Counted from the stretch's first letter, positions 6,384-14,614 are shown. The stretch: DNA of 21,042 nucleotides from an uncultured Collinsella sp. (GCA_902494935.1 CABUVH010000013.1:1-21042); one strand, 5' to 3'. Numbers and translations: made by a program. The notes: generated from the sequence alone by a model not told the origin.

Positions 6384-7862
6384 ATGTGCACGATGACGAA
6401 AGGGGGCTGCGTGGCAGGCTGGAATCTGACCGGCAATACCGTTTCCGCCGAGTTCGACGGTTCGGATGAGCAGGAGCGCAAAGAGCTCAGCGTGAGCCAA
6501 GCGGTGGAGATCGCCGCCGGCGCGCTCGATGCCATTCCGCAGCTGAGCGTTTTGGGTGAGGTCACGGGTTTTCGTGGTCCTAACGCCCGAAGCGGCCACT
6601 GCTACTTCCAAATCAAGGACGACTCGGCGGCCGTCGACTGCATCATCTGGAAGGGCGCCTACCTTAAGCGCACTTTCGATCTGCGCGACGGCATGCAGGT
6701 AAGCTTTAAGGGCAGCTTCAATCTCTACAAGCCTACGGGTCGCATGAGCTTCGTCGCCCGCTCGTTCTCGCTGGCGGGGGAGGGCTTGCTGCGTCAGCAG
6801 GTGGCTCAGTTGGCCGAAAAGCTACGCCGCGAGGGCCTGATGGACGAGGCGCGCAAACGTCGCATCCCGGTGTTTTGCTCGCGCGTGGCGGTCGTCACCT
6901 CGCTTTCGGGCGCCGTAATCGACGACGTCAAGCGTACGCTGCGCCGTCGCAACCCGCTCGTCGAGCTTGTCTGCGTGGGCGCAAAGGTCCAGGGCGAGGG
7001 TGCGCCGGCAGAGCTTATTGAAGGCTTGCACCGCGCCGCTGCCATTACGCCGGCGCCCGATTGCATTTTGCTCGTGCGTGGCGGCGGTTCCTTCGAGGAC
7101 CTCATGACCTTTAACGACGAGGAGCTTGCCCGTGCGGTGGCAGCCTGTCCCGTGCCCGTGGTGACCGGTATTGGGCATGAGCCCGATACCTCGATCTGCG
7201 ACATGGTGAGCGACCGTCGCGCCTCCACACCAACGGCAGCGGCAGAATCGGTGGCGCCGGCCATGACGGAGTTGGCCGACGTGCTCGAGACACGCCACCA
7301 GCGTCTGGGCGCCGCGATGGCTTCGATGATCGGGTCGGATCAGGTCGATCTGGAAATGCTCGACCAGCGCGGCCGTCGTGCCTGGGACACCTATACGGCT
7401 CGTCTGGGCGACGCGCTCGATGCGGCCGCGTGCCGCCCGTGCCTCAACGACCCGACGTTTATGGTCGAGCGTCGCGAGTCTGAGCTTGCCCTGACGGCCG
7501 ATCGACTGTCGGGCGCCATAACGCGTTCGGTTGGGGCCTTCCGCTTCAACTTCGAGCGTCTGCCCGAGCGCTTGATCGCAAGCACCTCAGGGTTCGATGG
7601 CACGCGCCATGCGCTCACGCTTGCGAGTTCCCGTCTGGAGCATCAGGGACGTACGATGCTCAGCAAACCCACGTCTAACCTGGGCCGAGCTGCCGCGTCG
7701 CTCGATGCCTTGTCGCCGCTCAAGGTGCTTGCCCGCGGTTACTCCATCGCGTACAGCGATGACGGTGTGGCTACGAGCGCCAAGACCTTTAAGCCCGGCG
7801 ACGCCATTCGCGTGCGCATGGCAGACGGCAACGTGGCAGCAACGGTCGATACGGTCGAATAG
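6384..7862 (+). CDS. xseA: Exodeoxyribonuclease VII large subunit
   Basis: Up to 492 residues. The catalytic large subunit of ExoVII, which degrades single-stranded DNA from both ends to oligonucleotides. Visible: an N-terminal OB-fold (LSVLGEVTGFRGPNARSGHCYFQIKDD...), the central catalytic domain with RVAVVTSLSGAVIDDV, LLVRGGGSFEDLMTFNDE and TGIGHEPDTSICDMVSDRRASTPTAAAE, a long coiled middle, and the C-terminal LARGYSIAYSDDG motif. The start is uncertain: ATG at 6384 (GGAG 3 nt upstream), ATG at 6393, or GTG at 6411, which has a strong AAAGGGGG site 4 nt upstream; conserved sequence begins later than all of these. xseB follows 42 nt downstream. Confidence 0.95.
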   Translation: MCTMTKGGCVAGWNLTGNTVSAEFDGSDEQERKELSVSQAVEIAAGALDAIPQLSVLGEVTGFRGPNARSGHCYFQIKDDSAAVDCIIWKGAYLKRTFDLRDGMQVSFKGSFNLYKPTGRMSFVARSFSLAGEGLLRQQVAQLAEKLRREGLMDEARKRRIPVFCSRVAVVTSLSGAVIDDVKRTLRRRNPLVELVCVGAKVQGEGAPAELIEGLHRAAAITPAPDCILLVRGGGSFEDLMTFNDEELARAVAACPVPVVTGIGHEPDTSICDMVSDRRASTPTAAAESVAPAMTELADVLETRHQRLGAAMASMIGSDQVDLEMLDQRGRRAWDTYTARLGDALDAAACRPCLNDPTFMVERRESELALTADRLSGAITRSVGAFRFNFERLPERLIASTSGFDGTRHALTLASSRLEHQGRTMLSKPTSNLGRAAASLDALSPLKVLARGYSIAYSDDGVATSAKTFKPGDAIRVRMADGNVAATVDTVE

Positions 7863-7904
7863 GCCGCGTTTCATAGCGATAAACCTTTAGGAAAGGAAAC
7901 AGAT

Positions 7905-8171
7905 ATGGCAGAGAAGACCCCGGTCGAGCAGCTTACGTACAAGCAGGCCTCGCAGGAGCTGGAGCTCATCATCCGCAGCCTGGAGTCGGGCGACATGGAG
8001 CTCGAGGAGTCGCTTGAGAGCTATACCCGCGGCGTCGAGCTCCTCAAGAGCCTACGCACCCGCCTGTCCGATGCCGAGCAGAAGGTCTCGGTGCTCCTTA
8101 AGGACGTCGACGGCAACGACGTGCTCGCCGACGGCGAAGCCGCCAACACCGACGACAGTCTCTCGTTCTAA
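7905..8171 (+). CDS. xseB: Exodeoxyribonuclease VII small subunit
   Basis: 88 residues, normal length. The family core is clear: LTYKQASQELELIIRSLESGDMELEESLESYTRGVELLKSLRTRLSDAEQKV, a two-helix coiled hairpin that binds the large subunit. An acidic tail follows. It sits directly after xseA, with an AAAGGAAA ribosome site before the ATG, and is surely cotranscribed with it. Confidence 0.96.
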   Translation: MAEKTPVEQLTYKQASQELELIIRSLESGDMELEESLESYTRGVELLKSLRTRLSDAEQKVSVLLKDVDGNDVLADGEAANTDDSLSF

Positions 8172-8185
8172 CCATCTCGACCAAA

Positions 8186-8191
8186 TATAAT
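8186..8191 (+). promoter_or_regulatory. Candidate promoter of the HIT gene
   Basis: A perfect TATAAT in the 49-nt gap between xseB and the HIT gene, 29 nt before its start codon. There is no clear -35, so it may add to read-through from xseAB. Confidence 0.35.
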
Positions 8192-8220
8192 TACCTTGGT
8201 CTGTGAGAAAGGAACCTACC

Positions 8221-8556
8221 ATGTGTGATTGCATCTTCTGCAAAATTGCCAACCACGAGATCCCTTCGACCGTTGTCTATGAGGACGACCAGGTCATCGC
8301 GTTCGACGACCTTAACCCCCAGGCGCCGGTCCACACGCTCGTGATTCCCAAGAAGCACTACAGCGACATCGCCGACAACGTGCCTGCCGAGACCATGGGC
8401 GCCATGGCTCACGCCATCCAGGAGGTCGCCAAGGCCAAGGGTCTGGAGGACGGCTTCCGTGTCATCTCCAACAAGGGCGTCAACGCCGGCCAGACCGTCA
8501 TGCACTTCCACATGCATGTCCTCGGCGGCAAGAACCTGGGCGAGAACCTCATCTGA
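8221..8556 (+). CDS. HIT family nucleotide hydrolase (HinT-like)
   Basis: 111 residues, the typical size of HinT/PKCI-type proteins. CDCIFCKIANHEIPS opens the domain, with two cysteines that may bind zinc. QTVMHFHMHVLGG carries the histidine triad H95, H97, H99; H97 would be the nucleophile. Members cleave AMP-lysine, phosphoramidates or aminoacyl-adenylates as housekeeping enzymes. The start is set by AAAGGA 7 nt upstream; an in-frame GTG at 8203 lies before that site and is unlikely. Confidence 0.93.
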   Translation: MCDCIFCKIANHEIPSTVVYEDDQVIAFDDLNPQAPVHTLVIPKKHYSDIADNVPAETMGAMAHAIQEVAKAKGLEDGFRVISNKGVNAGQTVMHFHMHVLGGKNLGENLI

Positions 8557-8597
8557 GGACGCACAGCCCGTCGCCTTGGCTGCCTTTGGAGTAACCT

Positions 8598-9487
8598 ATG
8601 CAGCTTTCTCAACTCGAATACCTTCAAGCGGTAGCGAACTACGGCGGCGTGCGCAAAGCGGCTCGCGCCGTTCACGTGAGCCCACAGGCCGTTTCGTCGG
8701 CAATCAAAAAGTTGGAATCTGAGTATCAGATTGTTTTGCTCGACCGATCGGCGGGGGAGGCTGTTTTGTCTCCGGCGGGCAGAGAATTTGCGCGTCGTGC
8801 ACGCGTGATCCTGGCACAAGTCGACGATCTCAAAAAGTACGCTCAATCGGGGAACGGCGGCGTTTCGCCCGACGGCCACTTCCGTCTTTACGCCCCCTGT
8901 CTTCACGGGCGGGGGCGTCTTTTTCCGAAAGCTGGTACGACTCGTTTGAAAGCTTGCACCCCCAGATTCACCTTGATGTTTGGCATCAGCCAACGGCCAC
9001 ATGCTTTGAATCACTTGTGCTTGGCATTTCGGATGCGGCCATCTCATTTGAGGAACCAAGGGATAGTGTCCTTTCTTCGAAATACTTGGGTGAAAAGGAG
9101 CTCAAGGTTCTTTCGTGTCCAGCGGGTCATCAATCTGTGGGCGCCATGACCATTCGCGAGTTACTGAGCGGCAGGCTCGCTGTTCCCATTAATTTGTCAC
9201 CCTGTCTCAATGCGATTAACCAATGCCCTGAAGCCCAGCTCGTCAATTTTCGCTTCCGTGATGTTGAATACGGAAGCAGGGCTCAGACTGAGTTTCTTCA
9301 AGCCGGGGGATTGATATTGAGTTTGTCTGGGTCCTCTCTCGCATCGGATGGATTAGAAGTGAGTGAGTGCTCCATTGAAGGCTCGCGTGATGTAACCTTG
9401 CCTATTTACTTTTGCTATCGGCAAAATTCCTGGACTGATCGACACCAGACGGTTTTTCTGCACCTATTGCGTCATCTTGCTTCGTGA
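8598..9487 (+). pseudogene. LysR-type transcriptional regulator, split by a -1 frameshift
   Basis: The first frame encodes a good LysR winged-helix domain (MQLSQLEYLQAVANYGGVRKAARAVHVSPQAVSSAIKKLE...) and the start of the effector domain up to GHFRLYAPCLHGRG near 8915. The family sequence then continues in the -1 frame (SFSESWYDSFESLHPQIHLDVW...) to a stop at 9487. Restoring one base, in either the G run 8911-8915 or the T run 8920-8924, gives one continuous protein of about 296 residues, the normal LysR length. It has a good GGAG ribosome site. Possible readings: a true inactivating mutation, phase variation in a homopolymer, or a sequencing error. It probably regulated the adjacent MFS gene. 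Codon use looks less GC-rich than in the flanking housekeeping genes. Confidence 0.82.
8890..8924 (+). other. Terminator-like hairpin inside the LysR gene at the frameshift
   Basis: ACGCCCCC (8890-8897) pairs with GGGGGCGT (8911-8918) across a 13-nt loop and is followed by CTTTTT. The hairpin and T run coincide exactly with the place where the reading frame breaks. As RNA it could terminate transcription or stall a ribosome; it also makes this spot error-prone in replication and in sequencing. Confidence 0.5.
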
Positions 9488-9505
9488 AATTAATTGGCTT
9501 CGAGA

Positions 9506-9524
9506 CGTCAAGTGATTATTGACG
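9506..9524 (+). promoter_or_regulatory. Dyad between the LysR and MFS genes, possible operator
   Basis: CGTCAA-N7-TTGACG, a perfect 6-bp dyad about 80 nt upstream of the MFS start. LysR regulators bind interrupted dyads near their targets, so this is a candidate site, though the spacing is not the standard T-N11-A. Nothing else stands out in the gap 9488-9606. Confidence 0.35.
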
Positions 9525-9606
9525 CCTTGTAACACATAGCTGACGGCTTTGCCCTCATGCTTTTCCAAGATTTCGGTTTGGGCTATTGGCTCTTGGAGGG
9601 CGGAGC

Positions 9607-10767
9607 ATGAAAAACCGTACGGTTTTGCTTTATATGACGTTCGTTTTTCTGTCGAACTTCAGCACCATTTTGTATTTTCTGACGGTTTATCTTGAATTCG
9701 TAGGATTCTCGATGGTAGCGATTTCTAGCATGATGATTGCATACCAAGTGAGTAAGTTCATTCTTGAGGTTCCCACTGGCTATATTGCTGACAGGTTTGG
9801 ACGAAAGACAAGCGGTCTCGTTGGCGTCGTGGGAATGCTTGGATACTACGCCGCCCTACTTTTCGCCCGTTCTCCTCTGCTTTTAATCGGCGCGTTTGCT
9901 CTCAAAGGATTTGCAGTTGCATGTGTGAGCGGATCCATAGAAGCGATCTACATTGACAGCGTCTCTCAGGACCAGCTCGTAAGACTTAATGTCGTTGAGC
10001 GATTTGTTTTCTATGCCTCTTATGCCATCTCCGCTTGCGTGGGCGGTTTCATTTCGTCTGTCGGTGCATATCTCATTGGTCTTTCGGCAGATATCATCGC
10101 AATGGTGTTGACGTTGGTTGTCGTTGTCTGCATTCCTGAGATGCAAAGAGGGAGCACTGCGGGGACACCTGAGCGTGGAATTAGCCCGAAGATGATCGGT
10201 GCCGCTATTGCGTGTAATGGCATTCTTCGTTCAGCGTTCATCATGGACTGCTCTCAGGCATTTGCTTTTGTCGCCCTGGAAGACTTTTTCTCACTGCTGC
10301 TTGCGGGTCGCGGAATGAATGCCGTCGCTTCGGGTGTGACCATTGCGGTCCAGCTCCTTGCCTCGGCTTCCATGGGGCTTATTGTGCCGAGTGTGATTGC
10401 TCATGTCGACAAGGGCCGTTTTGCGCGTATTTGCGGCATCGTGCGCCTTTTCCTGACTGCTCTGTTTTTGATTCCCTTTACTCCGGTCTATTTGCTGCCC
10501 GTGTTCTATGTACTGCAGACGGTTGCTTACTCGTTATTTGCTCCCATTAAATACTCAATTTTTCAAAATGCTGTCGATTCTTCGATGCGCTGTTCACTGA
10601 TTTCGGTCCAAAGCCAGATGGTGGCGGTGGGTGCCATCCTTTTCTATCTGCTCAACGCTGCGTTGAGCAGCATCGCGGGTATTCGAGTCATATTGCTTGT
10701 AGCGCTCGGGATATCTTCTTTGGTGTATATCCCCGCGCTATTTCGTCTTACAAGTCAAAGGCCGTGA
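9607..10767 (+). CDS. Major facilitator superfamily transporter
   Basis: 386 residues with roughly twelve hydrophobic segments. The MFS motif A between segments 2 and 3 is clear: GYIADRFGRK at 58-67, preceded by VPTG. The type is that of small drug or metabolite exporters, driven by proton exchange at the cytoplasmic membrane; the substrate cannot be read. The ATG at 9607 is chosen for its GGAGG 7 nt upstream; a TTG at 9586 is in frame but unsupported. It follows the broken LysR gene in the same direction and shares its apparently lower-GC codon use, suggesting the two arrived together and that the LysR protein controlled the exporter. Confidence 0.85.
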   Translation: MKNRTVLLYMTFVFLSNFSTILYFLTVYLEFVGFSMVAISSMMIAYQVSKFILEVPTGYIADRFGRKTSGLVGVVGMLGYYAALLFARSPLLLIGAFALKGFAVACVSGSIEAIYIDSVSQDQLVRLNVVERFVFYASYAISACVGGFISSVGAYLIGLSADIIAMVLTLVVVVCIPEMQRGSTAGTPERGISPKMIGAAIACNGILRSAFIMDCSQAFAFVALEDFFSLLLAGRGMNAVASGVTIAVQLLASASMGLIVPSVIAHVDKGRFARICGIVRLFLTALFLIPFTPVYLLPVFYVLQTVAYSLFAPIKYSIFQNAVDSSMRCSLISVQSQMVAVGAILFYLLNAALSSIAGIRVILLVALGISSLVYIPALFRLTSQRP

Positions 10768-10800
10768 GTATTTGGGCACCGATAACTTATATATCAACGC

Positions 10801-10834
10801 AATAAACCCGAGCGCGAGGGCGTTTGGGTTTATT
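10801..10834 (+). terminator. 15-bp stem after the MFS gene
   Basis: AATAAACCCGAGCGC pairs with GCGTTTGGGTTTATT (two G-T wobbles) around a GAGG loop; the A- and T-rich stem ends make it work in both directions. It probably ends the MFS transcript. Alternatively, if a TATATA at 10788 is the ackA promoter, it lies in that leader. The rest of 10768-10887 shows nothing else beyond the ackA ribosome site. Confidence 0.65.
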
Positions 10835-10887
10835 ATTGAAGCGTATGTAACCTGGCGGCGCCACACCGCCTGTTAGTAGGGAGACAC

Positions 10888-12066
10888 ATGAACGTTCTGG
10901 TCGTCAACGCAGGATCTTCGACCCTCAAGTATCAGGTCATCGATACCAAGTCCCACAAGGTGTCCGCAAAGGGCTCCTGCGAGCGCGTCTGCTTTACCGG
11001 CGGTACCTTCACCCACGCTGCCAACGGTTCCAAGAAGGTGACCGAGAACATCGAGTTCCCCGACCACAAAGTCGCCATCGAGGTTGTCCTGAAGGACCTC
11101 GAGGCCAACGGCGTCAAGATCGAGGGCATCGGCCACCGTATCGTTCAGGGCGGTTGGTACTTCGGCGATTCCTCCCTCGTCGACGAGGACGTCCTCGCCA
11201 AGATCCGCGAGGTCGCTCCGCTCGCCCCGCTGCACAACAACCCCGAGGCCAACGTTATCGAGTACTGCCTGGAGCAGTATCCCGATCTGCCCAACGTCAC
11301 GGTCTACGACACCGCTTTCCACTTCAATATGCCCGAGGTCGCCAAGACCTACGCCCTGCCCAAGGACGTCTGCGACAAGCTGCACATCCGTAAGTACGGC
11401 GCCCACGGCACCAGCTACCGCTACATCTCCAAGAAGGTTGCCGAGATGACCAACGGCGAGGCCCGCAAGGTCGTCGTGTGCCATATCGGCTCCGGCGCTT
11501 CCCTGTGCGCCATCGAGGACGGCAAGTGCATGGACACCACCATGGGCTTGACGCCGCTCGACGGCGTCATGATGGGCACCCGCTGCGGCTCCATCGACCC
11601 TGCTACCGTGTGCTACCTGCAGCGCGAAGGCGGCTACACCTTCGACGAGGTCGACGAGATGATGAACAAGAAGTCCGGCCTTTTGGCTGTGACCGGCGGC
11701 AAGACCAACGACTGCCGCAACGTTGAGGAGCTCGCCGCTGCCGGTGACCCCGAGGCTCAGCTCGCCTTCGATATGTTCGTCTACAAGATTGCCGCCAAGG
11801 CCGCCGAGATGGCCACTTCCATGTGCGGCATGGACACCCTGGTCTTTACCGCCGGCATCGGCGAGCACGCTCCGGCTGTCCGCGCTGGCGTGGCCGACCG
11901 TCTGGCCTTTATGGGCGTCAAGATGGACCATGCCCGTAACGCCCTGCGTGGCGATGGCGCTTGGTGCCTGTCTGCCAAGGATTCCAAGGTCAAGATTTTC
12001 GTCATCCCCACGGACGAGGAGTTCATGATCGCTTCCGACGTCGAGCGCATCGTCAGCGGTAAGTAA
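10888..12066 (+). CDS. ackA: Acetate kinase, divergent first copy
   Basis: 392 residues. Acetate kinase makes ATP from acetyl phosphate and ADP, the last step of acetate fermentation. ASKHA-fold motifs are present: VNAGSSTLKYQ (6-16), HRIVQGG (83-89), LAPLHN (112-117), YDTAFH (140-145), RKYGAHGTS (168-176), MGTRCGSIDPA (229-239), FTAGIGE (320-326) and IPTDEE (373-378). Compared with the canonical family and with the next gene it has Ser202 where CHLGNG has Asn, Tyr177 where GTSH has His, and His327 where GIGEN has Asn; both copies have QGGW (87-90) in place of HGGE. Codon use is highly optimised, suggesting strong expression. The ribosome site is GGGAG. It could act on another short-chain acyl phosphate. 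Confidence 0.93.
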   Translation: MNVLVVNAGSSTLKYQVIDTKSHKVSAKGSCERVCFTGGTFTHAANGSKKVTENIEFPDHKVAIEVVLKDLEANGVKIEGIGHRIVQGGWYFGDSSLVDEDVLAKIREVAPLAPLHNNPEANVIEYCLEQYPDLPNVTVYDTAFHFNMPEVAKTYALPKDVCDKLHIRKYGAHGTSYRYISKKVAEMTNGEARKVVVCHIGSGASLCAIEDGKCMDTTMGLTPLDGVMMGTRCGSIDPATVCYLQREGGYTFDEVDEMMNKKSGLLAVTGGKTNDCRNVEELAAAGDPEAQLAFDMFVYKIAAKAAEMATSMCGMDTLVFTAGIGEHAPAVRAGVADRLAFMGVKMDHARNALRGDGAWCLSAKDSKVKIFVIPTDEEFMIASDVERIVSGK

Positions 12067-12077
12067 TTGCAAGAGGG

Positions 12078-12116
12078 GAGGGGCTGGACGACCGAGTGCC
12101 GTTCGGCCCCTCTTTT
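12078..12116 (+). terminator. Terminator between the two acetate kinase genes
   Basis: GAGGGGC (12078-12084) pairs with GCCCCTC (12106-12112), with possible inner pairing, and is followed by TTTT. It should end the first kinase transcript, so the two tandem copies are probably separately controlled. Confidence 0.75.
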
Positions 12117-12144
12117 GCGCTCGTTGGGCGATATGCTGATATCT

Positions 12145-12177
12145 ATTTATCAAGATATGATAACTTCTTATTAAAAT
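12145..12177 (+). promoter_or_regulatory. AT-rich promoter region of the second acetate kinase gene
   Basis: A markedly AT-rich stretch in an otherwise GC-rich gap, with two -10-like hexamers, TATGAT (12156-12161) and TAAAAT (12172-12177), and a small dyad TTATC-N7-GATAA. No strong -35 is visible. It lies just after the terminator of the first copy and about 55-70 nt before the second start codon. Confidence 0.4.
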
Positions 12178-12229
12178 GCGGCCGCCTTAAGAGGTCTGCG
12201 TCGACCGTATTGCACTGCAAAGGAGTCTC

Positions 12230-13408
12230 ATGAACGTACTTGTTGTCAACGCCGGCAGCTCAAGCCTTAAATATCAGCTTCTGGATACCGATACCCGCGA
12301 GGTTTTCGCCAAGGGCAACTGCGAGCGTATCGGCTCGGACATGGGTATCTTTGGTCATTCCGAGAACGGTGGCGCCAAGCAGACCGAGGAGGTTCCCTTC
12401 CCCGATCATCGCTCTGCTATCGCTCGCGTGCTCGAGGAGCTCGAGAAGACCGACTTTACGATCGATGGCATCGGCCACCGTATCGTTCAGGGCGGCTGGC
12501 ACTTCGATGATTCCGCAGTCGTTGACGACGAGGTCATGGCTAAGATCCTTGAGGTGGCCCCGCTCGCCCCACTGCACAATTACGGCGAGGCCGCGGCAAT
12601 CGAATATTGCCGCGAGAAGTATCCGGAGCTGCCCAACGTGGCCGTCTTCGACACCTCGTTCCACATGACCATGCCCGAGGTTGCCTACACCTACGCGCTG
12701 CCCAAGGACGTGTGCGACAAGTACCATGTGCGCAAGTACGGCGCCCACGGTACGAGCCACCGCTACGAGTGGATGATGGCAAAGGAGATTCTGGGCTCGT
12801 GCTGCCACCGTCTGCTTTCGTGCCATCTGGGCAACGGCGCTTCGCTCGCCGCCATTGAGGACGGCGTTTGCCGCGACACCACGATGGGGCTCACGCCGCT
12901 CGACGGCCTGATGATGGGCACCCGTTGTGGTTCCATTGACCCTGCCACCGTGTGCTACCTCCAGCGCGAGGGCGGCTACAGCTATCAAGAAGTCGATGAC
13001 ATGATGAACAAGCAGTCTGGTCTGCTTGCCATCTCGGGTATCTCCAACGACGCCCGCGACATCCGTACGCGCGCCTCCGAGGGAGACGAGCGCTGCCTGC
13101 TCGCCTTCGACATGTTTGCCTACAAGGCCATGCAGCAGGCCGGTTCCATGATCGCCTCCATGGCGGGCGTGGATACCATCACCTTTACCGCCGGCATCGG
13201 CGAGAACGACTGGTCGATCCGCAAGGCCTTCTGCGACTGCTTTGAGTGGCTGGGCGTGCGCATCGACAATAACAAGAACCGCGAGGCCGTGGGCAACGGC
13301 CCGCAGGTCATCAGCGCCGCCGGTTCCGCCGTCACGGTCATGGTCATCCCCACCGACGAGGAATACATGATCGCCCACGACGTCGAGCGTCTGACCAAGA
13401 ACAACTAA
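12230..13408 (+). CDS. ackA: Acetate kinase, second copy
   Basis: 392 residues, about 60-65% identical to the preceding gene by eye. It keeps the canonical residues lost in the first copy: CHLGNGAS with Asn202, AHGTSH with His177, and FTAGIGEN. Expected active-site residues N7, R84, H173, D141, R232 and the PTDEE glutamate are present. It shares the unusual QGGW (87-90) where HGGE is normal. AAGGAG precedes the start by 6-7 nt. It has its own upstream terminator and AT-rich promoter region and converges on the phosphotransacetylase gene, with a bidirectional terminator between. This copy looks the more likely standard acetate kinase. Confidence 0.94.
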   Translation: MNVLVVNAGSSSLKYQLLDTDTREVFAKGNCERIGSDMGIFGHSENGGAKQTEEVPFPDHRSAIARVLEELEKTDFTIDGIGHRIVQGGWHFDDSAVVDDEVMAKILEVAPLAPLHNYGEAAAIEYCREKYPELPNVAVFDTSFHMTMPEVAYTYALPKDVCDKYHVRKYGAHGTSHRYEWMMAKEILGSCCHRLLSCHLGNGASLAAIEDGVCRDTTMGLTPLDGLMMGTRCGSIDPATVCYLQREGGYSYQEVDDMMNKQSGLLAISGISNDARDIRTRASEGDERCLLAFDMFAYKAMQQAGSMIASMAGVDTITFTAGIGENDWSIRKAFCDCFEWLGVRIDNNKNREAVGNGPQVISAAGSAVTVMVIPTDEEYMIAHDVERLTKNN

Positions 13409-13430
13409 CGCACGCATTTGCAAGTAAACG

Positions 13431-13466
13431 AAAGGCCTCCAGAGCAACAGCTCCGGAGGCCTTTTT
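13431..13466. terminator. Bidirectional terminator between ackA and pta
   Basis: AAAGGCCTCC (13431-13440) pairs perfectly with GGAGGCCTTT (13455-13464); GAGC/GCTC extends it inside, with an AACA loop. Five T follow on the plus strand, and TTTCGTTT on the minus strand, so it can end both convergent transcripts. Confidence 0.9.
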
Positions 13467-13506
13467 GCTAGCAGGTGGAAATTCCTGTCCCGAGGGGATA
13501 TGTCCG

Positions 13507-14487
13507 CTACTCAGCCATCTGAGCCTGGACGGCGGTGATGGCCACGACACCCACGATGTCGTCAGCAGAGCAGCCGCGCGACAGATCGTTGACCGGCTTG
13601 GCGATGCCCTGCAGGATGGGGCCGTAGGCGTCGGCGCCGGCGAAGCGCTGGACCAGCTTGTAGCCGATGTTGCCGGCCTCGAGGTCGGGGAACACGAGCA
13701 CGTTGGCCTTGCCGGCAACGGAGGAGCCGGGAGCCTTGAGCTGGGCGACGGTGGGGACAATAGCGGCATCGAGCTGCAGGTCGCCGTCGATGGCGAGCTC
13801 GGGAGCCTTCTCCTTGCAGAACTTCACAGCCTCCTGGACCTTCTTGGCGACCTCGCCGCCAGCGGAGCCCATGGTGGAGTAGGAGAGCATGGCCACGTGC
13901 GGCTCAACGTTGCCCATGAAGGTGGACCAGGAGTGAGCGGAGGCGATGGCGATCTCGGAGAGCTCGTCGGAGGACGGGTTGATGTTGAGGCCGCAGTCGG
14001 CGAAGATCAGCGTGCCGTCAGTGCCGAACTGCGGGGTGTCGGTGCACATCACGAAGAAGGCCGAGACCAGCTTGGTGCCCGGGGCGGTCTTGAGGATCTG
14101 AAGTGCAGGGCGCAGGGTGTCGGCGGTGGAGTGGCAGGCGCCGGAGACCAGGCCGTCGGCATCGCCCATCTTGACCATCATGGTGCCAAAGTAGGTGGCG
14201 TCCATCACCTGGGCGCGAGCCTGCTCGATGGTAACGCCCTTCTTGGCGCGGAGCTCGGCAAACTTCTGCGCGTACTCCTCATGCTTCTCGGCATTGCGCG
14301 GGTCGATGACGGTAGCGCCGGGAACGTTGATCTCGTCGGGGTTGCCCAGGATGACGATCTTTGCCAGGCCCTCCTCGATGATTTTGGTGGCCGCGACGAT
14401 AGTGCGCGGATCCTCGCCCTCGGGCAGGACGATCGTCTTAAGGTCGGCCTTGGCGGCAGACTTCATACGGTTTAGGAAATCGCTCAT
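13507..14487 (-). CDS. pta: Phosphate acetyltransferase
   Basis: 326 residues, the size of the short, single-domain Pta. It converts acetyl-CoA and phosphate to acetyl phosphate, which feeds the adjacent acetate kinases. Motifs: IVLPEGEDPRTI near 19-30, DGLVSGACHSTADTLRPALQI, SAFFVM, FADCGLNINPSSDELSEIA, MLSYSTMGSA and VFPDLEAGNIGYKLVQR. AGGAG lies 5 nt before the start. Unusually it is convergent with ackA rather than in an operon with it, so balance between the two enzymes must rest on separate promoters. A 9-bp hairpin lies in its leader. Confidence 0.96.
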   Translation of the reverse strand: MSDFLNRMKSAAKADLKTIVLPEGEDPRTIVAATKIIEEGLAKIVILGNPDEINVPGATVIDPRNAEKHEEYAQKFAELRAKKGVTIEQARAQVMDATYFGTMMVKMGDADGLVSGACHSTADTLRPALQILKTAPGTKLVSAFFVMCTDTPQFGTDGTLIFADCGLNINPSSDELSEIAIASAHSWSTFMGNVEPHVAMLSYSTMGSAGGEVAKKVQEAVKFCKEKAPELAIDGDLQLDAAIVPTVAQLKAPGSSVAGKANVLVFPDLEAGNIGYKLVQRFAGADAYGPILQGIAKPVNDLSRGCSADDIVGVVAITAVQAQMAE

Positions 14488-14540
14488 GTTACTCCTTACA
14501 AGCGTTTCGCTAAGCTCCAGGCACCCGGCTGTTCACGAAT

Positions 14541-14561
14541 AAACCCGCTGCTAGCGGGTTT
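14541..14561 (-). other. 9-bp hairpin in the pta leader
   Basis: AAACCCGCT and AGCGGGTTT pair perfectly around a 3-nt loop about 55 nt before the pta start, downstream of its presumed promoter. On the minus strand the stem ends in TTTATTC, so it might act as a weak attenuator, or as a regulatory leader hairpin. Confidence 0.5.
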
Positions 14562-14614
14562 ACCTTTCAATTATGTACGCCGCGGTGCTTGAGCTTTCCT
14601 TGTGTGGCAAGCTC

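Noticed and set aside
10888..13408. GTRCGSIDP instead of GTRSGDIDP as an acetate kinase anomaly
   Set aside because: From memory the Methanosarcina enzyme also has GTRCGS, so this is normal variation. The Ala of YGAHGTS was dropped for the same reason, as E. coli AckA appears to share it.
10873..13447. Long open frames (395-426 codons) antisense to both acetate kinase genes
   Set aside because: They mirror the sense genes, are Val/Gly/His-rich shadows typical of high-GC codon use, lack ribosome sites and match no family.
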